Shown here in pieces: positions 57,753-64,000 of a DNA stretch of 64,000 nucleotides. Position 1 is the stretch's first letter; every line of letters starts with the position of its first letter. The notes below the pieces were generated by a model, which saw nothing but the letters and a program-made list of their open reading frames with translations, was not told the origin of the DNA and ran no database searches. This DNA comes from Rhodanobacter sp. C06 (GTDB lineage: Bacteria > Pseudomonadota > Gammaproteobacteria > Xanthomonadales > Rhodanobacteraceae): assembly GCF_002001105.1 (NCBI RefSeq), contig NZ_MUNP01000027.1:34926-98925 (forward strand), given 5' to 3'. Made by a program: the position numbers and the translations under genes.

Positions 57753-59045
57753 TCAATCCACCGGCGTGTGGCGCAGGCGACCCACTTCGGCGGGCCACAC
57801 CGCGCTGGCGCGGTTCGACCAGGACTGGCGGATGTAGTTGACCACCGCGGCCACCTCGTCGTCGCTCAACTGCTGCGCGAACGGCGGCATCGAATACGGC
57901 CGCGGGTTGCCGACGGTGGCCGGCGCGAAACCGCCAAGCAGCACGCTGCGCACCGCATTGGTGGCCGTGGGCGCGGTCACCGAGCTGTTGCCGTCCAGCG
58001 GCGGATAGACGCCGGGCGCCCCTTCGCCCTGCTTGCCGTGGCAGGCGGCGCATTGCCGCGCGTAGAGCTCGCCGCCCTGCGCGTGGCTGGCGGCCTGCGT
58101 GTATGTGGCGGGCGCGGGCGCAGGTGCACGCGCGGGCAGCGCCTGCAGGTAGACCGCCACCGCCTGCAGGTCGACGTCGCTCATGTGCTGGGTGCTGTTG
58201 CGCACCACGTCGGCCATCGGACCGAAGGCGACGCCCCTGGCCGACTGGCCGGTCTTGAGCAGGTCCACGATGTCCTGGCTGCTCCAGCCCGCCAGGCCGC
58301 CGCCCGGCTGCGTGCCGAGATCGGGCGCATACCAGTCCTGCACGGGAATGGTGCCGCCGGCGAGGTGGCGATCCTGCTCCATGCCGCCCCAGGCGTTGCG
58401 CGTGGTGTGGCACTCGTTGCAATGGCCCAGGCCCTGCACGAGGTAGGCGCCGCGGTTCCATTCCGGCGACCGGGCCGGATCGGGCCGGTACACGCCCGGC
58501 TTGAAGTACAGCGCACGCCACGCCAGCAGGCTGCTGCGCACGCTGTAGGGGAAGGCCAGGCGCGGCGCGCGATCGGGCTGGTGCACCGGCGGCAGCGATT
58601 TCAGCCAGGCGAAGATCGCCAGCGCGTCGTCGCGGGTGACCTTGGTGAACGAGGTGTAGGAGAACACCGGATACAACGGCTCGCCGCGGCGGCCCTTGCC
58701 CTCGTGCAACGCGCGCCAGAAGTCTTCGAAGCTCCACCGGCCGATGCCGGTCTCCGGATCGGGCGTGATGTTGGGCGCAGGCACGTCGCCGAACGGCGTG
58801 GCGAGCACGCGGCCGCCGGCATAGCGCTGGCCGCCGCGCTCGGTGTGGCAGGCGGCGCAGTCGCCCACGGCGGCAAGGTATTCGCCGCGGGCGATCAGCG
58901 CGGGGGCGCGCAGTTTCGCGGCCTCCGCCTCAAGTTGCGCGGGCGGCATCTGCTGCACGCAGCCGGGCGCGAACAGCCACCAGCCGAGCAGCGCCATCCC
59001 GAGCAGCACGAAGATCAGGATGCCGCGTCGCCACCAGCGTTTCAT
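57753..59045 (-). CDS. Tri-heme cytochrome c (alcohol/gluconate dehydrogenase cytochrome type)
   Basis: A 430-residue exported, membrane-anchored (GILIFVLLGMALLGWWLF) cytochrome with three CxxCH sites: CAACH, CNECH and CAACH. Domain order and motifs such as NITPDPETGIGRWSFEDFWRAL resemble AdhB-like subunits of quinoprotein dehydrogenases. No dehydrogenase gene is adjacent, so its partner is unknown. It overlaps the c4-like gene by 4 bp. Confidence 0.92.
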   Translation of the reverse strand: MKRWWRRGILIFVLLGMALLGWWLFAPGCVQQMPPAQLEAEAAKLRAPALIARGEYLAAVGDCAACHTERGGQRYAGGRVLATPFGDVPAPNITPDPETGIGRWSFEDFWRALHEGKGRRGEPLYPVFSYTSFTKVTRDDALAIFAWLKSLPPVHQPDRAPRLAFPYSVRSSLLAWRALYFKPGVYRPDPARSPEWNRGAYLVQGLGHCNECHTTRNAWGGMEQDRHLAGGTIPVQDWYAPDLGTQPGGGLAGWSSQDIVDLLKTGQSARGVAFGPMADVVRNSTQHMSDVDLQAVAVYLQALPARAPAPAPATYTQAASHAQGGELYARQCAACHGKQGEGAPGVYPPLDGNSSVTAPTATNAVRSVLLGGFAPATVGNPRPYSMPPFAQQLSDDEVAAVVNYIRQSWSNRASAVWPAEVGRLRHTPVD

Positions 59046-59785
59046 GGATTCACCCCGCCATTGCCCGGCACGCACCAGCCCGGCAGCGGCTCGCGCTGCG
59101 CACCGGCCGGCACGGGATGCATATCGGCCGGCGGCGGCTGGCTGGCCAGCCACGCGGCCACTGCGGCGACATCGTCGCCGGTCATGCGGTTGGCCACCAC
59201 GACCATGCAGCCGGGGCCGTCGGCAACACGCTGATGCGTGCGCCACGCATCGAGCTGGGCGTCGATGTAAGCGTAGGACAGGCCCGCCAGGCCCGGCATC
59301 ATCGGTTCCACGCCGGTCAGCGTATCGCCGTGGCAGCTCGCGCAGGACGGCACGCCGCGGCTGGGGTCGCCGTGGCGCACCAGCTGCTCGCCGCGCTGCA
59401 TCGCGGCGGCGGCCACCGCTGGCGCCGCCTGCCGGCGGTACGGCACCTGCTGGGCCGCGAAGTATTCGGCGATCTGGCGCAGGTAGTCCGGGCTCAGCTG
59501 GCGCACCACGTATTCCATCGCCGCATGATGGCGCCGACCGCTCTGGAAGGATGCGAGCTGCTGCTGCAGGTAAGCGGCCGGCTTGCCGGCCAGGCGCGGC
59601 ACTTTCGCGTCGCCGGGCAGGCCTTCGCCGCGGGCGCCGTGGCAGCTGGCGCAGGCGGCCACGCGCTGCTGCATGGGGTCCGGGACATCCGTTGCAGCGG
59701 CTGCCGCACCGGCGCCTGGCGCAAGCACCGCGACGCCGGCACGGAGCAGCCAGCGCAAGGGGGAGGAGGAATTCATCGCCGCCAT
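59042..59785 (-). CDS. Di-heme cytochrome c (c4-like), paralogue of 23621-24403
   Basis: A 247-residue exported cytochrome with CASCH and CASCH haem sites. Regions matching the paralogue include RLAGKPAAYL, EIAEYFAAQQVPYRRQ and the C-terminal VAAWLASQPPPADMH. It is the first gene of a two-gene operon with the tri-heme protein (ATGA overlap). I use the ATG at 59785; 59776 is possible. Role: likely electron donor to or from the tri-heme subunit. Confidence 0.87.
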   Translation of the reverse strand: MAAMNSSSPLRWLLRAGVAVLAPGAGAAAAATDVPDPMQQRVAACASCHGARGEGLPGDAKVPRLAGKPAAYLQQQLASFQSGRRHHAAMEYVVRQLSPDYLRQIAEYFAAQQVPYRRQAAPAVAAAAMQRGEQLVRHGDPSRGVPSCASCHGDTLTGVEPMMPGLAGLSYAYIDAQLDAWRTHQRVADGPGCMVVVANRMTGDDVAAVAAWLASQPPPADMHPVPAGAQREPLPGWCVPGNGGVNP

Positions 59786-59860
59786 TGTAGTGACGCGGGT
59801 CCGCGCCGGACGGCCGAAACGGGCCATCGCGACAACCTGCCGCGGCCGGCTGCCGTCATC

Positions 59861-59888
59861 GGCAGCGGCAGCGGCAGCGGCAGCGGCA
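59861..59888. repeat. Hexanucleotide simple repeat
   Basis: About 4.7 copies of GGCAGC just upstream of the thr leader. Within the 406-bp gap 59786-60191, which also contains the thr leader peptide and hairpins. Confidence 0.8.
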
Positions 59889-59909
59889 AAACAGTTGCAA
59901 ATGCACCTG

Positions 59910-59937
59910 TTGACTGCAGTGCAGCATCGGACTTAGT
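59910..59937 (+). promoter_or_regulatory. Weak promoter candidate of the thr operon
   Basis: TTGACT at 59910-59915 is a near-consensus -35; the best -10 at 16-bp spacing is CTTAGT (59932-59937), only 3/6. It would start transcription just before the leader peptide. Confidence 0.3.
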
Positions 59938-59946
59938 GTCAGCGCC

Positions 59947-60102
59947 ATGTCGCCGCATTCCGCCCTCGTTCGCATGCACTTCGCCCCGGCTTCCGCCGGC
60001 CGCATGCCATCACGCGCGGGCGACATCGCCAGCATCATTACCACCACGATTACCACCGGTACCGGTACCACGCGTCCCGGGCGGAGCATCGTGCGTAGCT
60101 GA
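59947..60102 (+). CDS. thrL: thr operon leader peptide
   Basis: A 51-codon frame that carries a dense Thr/Ile block at codons 30-42 (IITTTITTGTGTT: eight Thr, three Ile), just like the E. coli thr leader. It lies upstream of the homoserine dehydrogenase gene, so charged threonyl- and isoleucyl-tRNA would be sensed. It is longer than the enteric leader (21 codons); internal ATGs at 59974 and 60004 could be the true start. No clear SD is seen for any. Confidence 0.75.
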   Translation: MSPHSALVRMHFAPASAGRMPSRAGDIASIITTTITTGTGTTRPGRSIVRS

Positions 60103-60116
60103 GTTTTCCCACGCAA

Positions 60117-60142
60117 CGGCCCGCCCTCGACGAGGCGGGCCG
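60117..60142 (+). promoter_or_regulatory. Hairpin after the thr leader peptide (possible attenuator)
   Basis: CGGCCCGCC / GGCGGGCCG, 9 bp, extendable by CTCG/CGAG across a bulge, 15 nt after the leader stop. No T-run follows, so a classical terminator is not proven. A second dyad, GGCCTC / GAGGCC (60170-60188), covers the SD sequence GGAGAGG of the next gene and could hide it. Confidence 0.45.
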
Positions 60143-60191
60143 GCACGCGCCGACACGCCAGACGGGACGGGCCTCCAACGGAGAGGCCGTC

Positions 60192-61343
60192 GTGATCACC
60201 TGTGCACCCGAGCAAGTCCCGCTGCATCCCCTGCCGCCGCTGGCGATGCCGCGCATCGGTACCACCGGCCAGCGCACGCTGGCGGTGGGCGTGATCGGCC
60301 CCGGCCGGGTCGGCGGTGCGTTGCTGGACCAGTTGCGCGCGGCGCAACCGCGGCTGGCGCGCGACCACGCACTGGACCTGAAACTGTGCGGCGTGGTGGC
60401 CAGCAAGCGCATGTGGCTGGACTGCGACGACGCCGAGCTCAACGGTCGCCACGGCGGCGCGCAGACCTGGCGGCCGAACGACCTCGACGCGTTCGCCGCC
60501 CACGTGCGCGGCGACGGCGACCGCCACGCGCTGCTGATCGACTGCAGCGCCAGCGAGGCGGTGACCGCGCACTACCCATACTGGCTGGCCGCCGGCCTGC
60601 ACGTGGTGACGCCGAACAAGCTGGCCGGCAGCGGCCCGCTGGAGCGCTGGCAGGCGATCCGCGCCGCCTGCGCGGGCGGCGCGCGCTTCCGCTACGAGGC
60701 CACCGTCTGCGCCGGCCTGCCGGTGGTGCAGACCCTGCGCGACCTGCTCGACACCGGCGACGAACTGCTCGGCATCGAGGGCATGTTCTCCGGCACGCTG
60801 GCGTGGCTGTGCAACCGCCACGACGGCAGCCAGCCGTTCTCCGCGCTGCTGCGCGAGGCGCATGCGCTGGGCTACACCGAACCCGATCCGCGCGCCGACC
60901 TGTCCGGCCTCGACGTGGCGCGCAAGCTGGTGATCCTCGCCCGCGAGGCCGGCTGGCCGCTGTCACTGGAACAGGTGGACGTGGAGAGCCTGGTGCCGCC
61001 CGAACTGGTCATGCCGGCGCCGGAGGAATTCATGCAGCACCTGGCCGAACTCGACGCGCCGCTGGCCGCGAAACTGGCCGCCGCGCGCGCCGCAGGCGGC
61101 GTGCTGCGGCACGTCGCCAGCCTCGACCACCATGGCCGCGCCAGCGTGCGCCTTGCGGTGCTGCCGACCGCACATGCCTTCGCGCACAGCCGGCTCACCG
61201 ACAACGTGGTGCAGTTCACCACCCGCCGCTACTGCGATAATCCGCTGCAGGTGCAAGGCCCCGGCGCGGGGCCGGAAGTCACCGCGGCCGGCGTGTTCGC
61301 CGACCTGCTGCGCATCGCCGAGTCGCTGGGGGTGCCGGCATGA
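60192..61343 (+). CDS. thrA: Homoserine dehydrogenase, monofunctional, of the bifunctional-ThrA type
   Basis: A 383-residue NAD(P)-dependent enzyme reducing aspartate semialdehyde to homoserine. [13 protein letters not shown] is the Rossmann loop; [26 protein letters not shown] and [19 protein letters not shown] match the C-terminal half of ThrA/MetL. The aspartokinase half is absent: only about 30 residues precede the Rossmann fold. GTG start with SD GGAGAGG. Its stop overlaps thrB by 4 bp (ATGA). Confidence 0.93.
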   Translation: MITCAPEQVPLHPLPPLAMPRIGTTGQRTLAVGVIGPGRVGGALLDQLRAAQPRLARDHALDLKLCGVVASKRMWLDCDDAELNGRHGGAQTWRPNDLDAFAAHVRGDGDRHALLIDCSASEAVTAHYPYWLAAGLHVVTPNKLAGSGPLERWQAIRAACAGGARFRYEATVCAGLPVVQTLRDLLDTGDELLGIEGMFSGTLAWLCNRHDGSQPFSALLREAHALGYTEPDPRADLSGLDVARKLVILAREAGWPLSLEQVDVESLVPPELVMPAPEEFMQHLAELDAPLAAKLAAARAAGGVLRHVASLDHHGRASVRLAVLPTAHAFAHSRLTDNVVQFTTRRYCDNPLQVQGPGAGPEVTAAGVFADLLRIAESLGVPA

Positions 61344-62335
61344 ACGCCCTCGCCGATGTCCCCTTGCAGGAACCCATGAGCGCACGATCGCCCCGCCTGG
61401 ACCACGCCGCCGCCTTCGCCCCCGCCTGCGTGGGCAACGTGGGCGTGGGCTTCGACATCCTCGGCCACAGCATGGCCGGCGCCGGCGACCGCGCCGAAGT
61501 GCGCCGCATCGCCGAGCCGACCGTGCGCATCGCGGCGATCCACGGCGTGACCCGCGGGCTGCCGCTGGAAGCGCAGCACAACACCGCCGGCGCCGCCCTG
61601 CTCGCGCTGCGCAAGGCGCTGGGCCTGCACCACGGTTTCGAACTCGTGCTGCACAAGGGCATCGCGCTGGGTTCGGGCATGGCCGGCTCGGCGGCCTCCT
61701 GCGTGGCCGCGCTGGTGGCCGCGAACGCGCTGCTGGAACGTCCGCTGCCGCGCGAGGCGCTGTACGGCTTCGCGATGGACGGCGAGGCGGTGGCCAGCGG
61801 CGGCCGCCATGGCGACAACGTGGGCCCGCAACTGCTGGGCGGACTCACGCTGGCCACGCACGAGCGCGTGCTGCGCATCCCGGTGCCCGCCGACTGGCAC
61901 TGCGCCCTGGTGCATCCGCACTGCGTGCTGGAGACGCGCAAGTCACGCGCCGCGCTGGCCGGGCATTACGCGCTGGGCGAGTTCGTGGCGCAGAGCGCGA
62001 ACCTGTCGCTGCTGCTGGCCGGCTGTTTCCGCGGCGACGCCGCGCTGGTGCGCGAAGGCCTCAAGGATGTGCTGGTGGAGCCGCGGCGCGCGCCGCTGGT
62101 GCCGAACTTCGCGCGCGTGAAGCAGGCGGCGCGCGATCATCGCGCGCTGGGAGCGAGTATTTCCGGCGGTGGGCCCAGCGTGTTCGGCTGGTTCGAGCAT
62201 CGCGCCGAGGCGGAGGCGGCTGCCGTGGCGATGCGGGCGGCGTTCGCCGAGGCCGGGTTGGGCAGCGACGCCTTCGTGGCGCCGATTGATGGGCCGGCGG
62301 CGGTGCTGGTCGATGACGGGATGGCGCATGAGTGA
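61340..62335 (+). CDS. thrB: Homoserine kinase
   Basis: A 331-residue GHMP kinase phosphorylating homoserine. N-terminal [17 protein letters not shown] and the ATP loop [19 protein letters not shown] are clear; the C-terminal [13 protein letters not shown] motif completes the fold. It overlaps thrA by 4 bp and thrC by 8 bp. Confidence 0.96.
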   Translation: MNALADVPLQEPMSARSPRLDHAAAFAPACVGNVGVGFDILGHSMAGAGDRAEVRRIAEPTVRIAAIHGVTRGLPLEAQHNTAGAALLALRKALGLHHGFELVLHKGIALGSGMAGSAASCVAALVAANALLERPLPREALYGFAMDGEAVASGGRHGDNVGPQLLGGLTLATHERVLRIPVPADWHCALVHPHCVLETRKSRAALAGHYALGEFVAQSANLSLLLAGCFRGDAALVREGLKDVLVEPRRAPLVPNFARVKQAARDHRALGASISGGGPSVFGWFEHRAEAEAAAVAMRAAFAEAGLGSDAFVAPIDGPAAVLVDDGMAHE

Positions 62336-63662
62336 CTCGCTGCGCTACATAAGCACACGCGGCCGCGCGCCGGCCGCCACGCTGGGCGAGGCCATCGCCG
62401 CGGGGCTGGCGCCGGATGGTGGCTTGTATGTGCCGGAGCGGTTGCCGACGCTCGATCCGGCGGACTTCGATGCACGGGGAACGCTGGCGGATACCGCGGC
62501 GACGTTGCTGGCGCCGTTCTTCGCGGGCGACCCGCTCGCCGCCGGACTGCCGGCGATCTGTGCGGAGGCGCTGGATTTCCCGGTGCCGATGCGCACGCTG
62601 CCGTATCGCGATGCGCAGGTGCTGGAGTTGTTCCACGGGCCGACGGCGGCGTTCAAGGACGTGGGTGCGCGCTTTCTCGCCGCCTGCCTGCGCCGCCTGC
62701 CGCGGGCGGATGCGCGGCCGCTGACCATCCTGGTCGCCACCTCGGGCGATACCGGCGCGGCGGTGGGCGCGGCGTTCCATCGCCAGCCGGGCGTGCCGGA
62801 TTCAAATGTGCGCGTGGTGATCCTGTATCCCGACGGCCTGGTCTCGCCGCGGCAGGCGCACCAACTCGGCTGCTTCGGCGACAACGTGCAGGCGCTGCGC
62901 GTGGCCGGCCGCTTCGACGATTGCCAGCGCATGGTGAAGGCCGCGCTCAACGACGCGGAACTGCAGCGCGATGTGCCGCTCAGTTCCGCTAACAGCATCA
63001 GCCTCGGCCGGCTGCTGCCGCAGATGAGCTACTACGCGCATGCCGCGCTGGGTTTCTGGCGCGAGCGCGGCGCAGCGCTGAGCTTCATTGTGCCCACCGG
63101 CAACCTCGGCAATGCGTTGGCCTGCCTGTGGGTGCGCGCGCTGGGCCTGCCGGTGGGCGAAGTCCGGTTGGCCTGCAACGCGAACGCCACGCTGCCCGAG
63201 TTCTTCGCGGGCCGCGACTACGCGCCGCGCCAGGCGGTCGCCACGCTGGCCAACGCGATGGACGTGGGCGCGCCCAGCAACTTCGAGCGCCTGTGCTGGA
63301 CTTTCGGGAGCGACAACTTCGCGCTGCGCCACGCCCTGCACGCCGAAAGCGTGGACGACACCACCATCCGTCACACGCTTGCCGCACACGCGCGCGAACA
63401 TGGCGAGGTGTTCTGCCCGCACACGGCGACCGCCGTGCACCTGCTCGATCGCCTCCGCGCCAGCAGCGACGCGCAACCGTGGGCCGTGGTCGCCACTGCG
63501 CATCCGGCGAAGTTCGAGCAGGTGGTCGAGCCGCTGCTCGGCCATCCCGTCGACGTGCCGTCCGCGCTGGCGGCGATGCTGCAACGCTCGGCCAGCGCCG
63601 AACCGCTGGCGGCGACGAATGCCGCGCTGGAACGCTGGCTGCGCGAGGAGGCCGCGGCCTGA
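62328..63662 (+). CDS. thrC: Threonine synthase
   Basis: A 444-residue PLP enzyme making threonine from phosphohomoserine. The PLP lysine lies in [15 protein letters not shown]; the TSGDTGAAV loop and the [12 protein letters not shown] phosphate loop are conserved. The start at 62328 ([12 protein letters not shown]) overlaps thrB; the frame from 62169 runs inside thrB. The thrA-thrB-thrC overlap means stoichiometric translation of the whole pathway branch. Confidence 0.95.
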   Translation: MSDSLRYISTRGRAPAATLGEAIAAGLAPDGGLYVPERLPTLDPADFDARGTLADTAATLLAPFFAGDPLAAGLPAICAEALDFPVPMRTLPYRDAQVLELFHGPTAAFKDVGARFLAACLRRLPRADARPLTILVATSGDTGAAVGAAFHRQPGVPDSNVRVVILYPDGLVSPRQAHQLGCFGDNVQALRVAGRFDDCQRMVKAALNDAELQRDVPLSSANSISLGRLLPQMSYYAHAALGFWRERGAALSFIVPTGNLGNALACLWVRALGLPVGEVRLACNANATLPEFFAGRDYAPRQAVATLANAMDVGAPSNFERLCWTFGSDNFALRHALHAESVDDTTIRHTLAAHAREHGEVFCPHTATAVHLLDRLRASSDAQPWAVVATAHPAKFEQVVEPLLGHPVDVPSALAAMLQRSASAEPLAATNAALERWLREEAAA

Positions 63663-63876
63663 ACGCAGCCACGACGGCGACCGCACGCGCTATGCGACAG
63701 GACCGGGCAGCCGCTAGGATAGGTCGAGCGGGAGCGCCTGCGTCACGGATCGCGCATACGATCCCGCGCCTGCGGCCCGCGGCCCCGTCCGCGACCGCGG
63801 CGGCGCGACCGCCGCCATCCGTCGCGGCCGCCCAGAGGCAGCCGCGTGCCAGCCAGCAGATCCCAAGGACGCTCGC

Positions 63877-64000
63877 ATGCGGAATCCGCAAGACAGCAAG
63901 ATCGCCATCATCGGCCTGGGCTACGTCGGCCTGCCGCTCGCGGTGGAATTCGGCAAGCACTACGCCACGCTCGGCTTCGACATCAACCAGACGCGCATCG
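63877..64000 (+). CDS. Nucleotide-sugar dehydrogenase, N-terminal part (partial)
   Basis: The first 41 codons run off the window. SKIAIIGLGYVGLPLAVEFG is the NAD-binding GxGxxG of UDP-glucose/GDP-mannose dehydrogenases; the VEFGKHYATLGFDIN continuation is most like TviB/WbpA-type UDP-N-acetylhexosamine dehydrogenases, which start O-antigen or capsule synthesis. AAGGA is well placed. The 214 bp before it hold GC-rich dyads but no clear promoter. Confidence 0.85.
   Translation, partial: MRNPQDSKIAIIGLGYVGLPLAVEFGKHYATLGFDINQTRI

Overview
This is chromosomal DNA of a GC-rich gammaproteobacterium. Gene families and order (Xanthomonas-like dsbB, class II DAHP synthase, monomeric NADP-isocitrate dehydrogenase, an ESPR-type YadA adhesin, a thr operon with a Thr/Ile leader peptide, no rpmJ after secY) fit the Xanthomonadales, most likely a Rhodanobacteraceae genus such as Dyella, Rhodanobacter or Luteibacter. 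That placement is an inference from family recognition, not a search.

Layout. 1-19400: the end of rpoC, then the str (rpsL-rpsG-fusA-tuf), S10, spc and alpha operons in the classical order, all on the + strand, closed by a 19-bp terminator after rplQ. Visible control signals include a good promoter and a terminator-like hairpin in the S10 leader, an internal promoter before rpsH, and palindromic intergenic elements in several gaps. 19490-27140: dsbB overlapping a class II DAHP synthase, a small AT-richer membrane protein, a secreted amidase, a di-heme cytochrome c, and a tightly overlapping minus-strand set (histidine kinase, PP-loop ATPase, Mug-like glycosylase). 27138-28173: a 1-kb gene-free block that is a large imperfect inverted repeat carrying structured modules with GGA-capped hairpins. 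28174-32694: a partial type II secretion cluster, gspEFGHI only. 32885-40247: a giant YadA-type trimeric autotransporter and an S8 protease, giving a secretion and surface theme. 40588-50471: TatD, three methyltransferases, a 23S pseudouridine synthase, a NYN nuclease-like protein, a LysR regulator divergent from a cupin/monooxygenase/aldo-keto reductase set, a TraB/GumN protein and a LysE/RhtB exporter. 50528-59785: monomeric IDH, a lipoprotein CpdB-like nucleotidase, an XRE / alpha-beta hydrolase / SnoaL operon, a decayed cpdB tail, and a two-gene cytochrome c operon. 59947-63662: thr leader peptide, monofunctional homoserine dehydrogenase, thrB and thrC, overlapping, then the start of a nucleotide-sugar dehydrogenase that runs off the window.

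The most unusual material is non-coding: (1) the inverted-repeat block at 27148-28078, whose two 105-nt modules differ by compensatory changes that keep a 9-bp stem capped by AGGA; (2) a family of paired short palindromes that share an ATCCATG-like core and sit mainly in ribosomal-protein gene gaps; (3) a nested dyad in front of the S8 protease; and (4) the S10 and thr leaders. No rRNA, tRNA, CRISPR array, prophage or transposase gene was seen.
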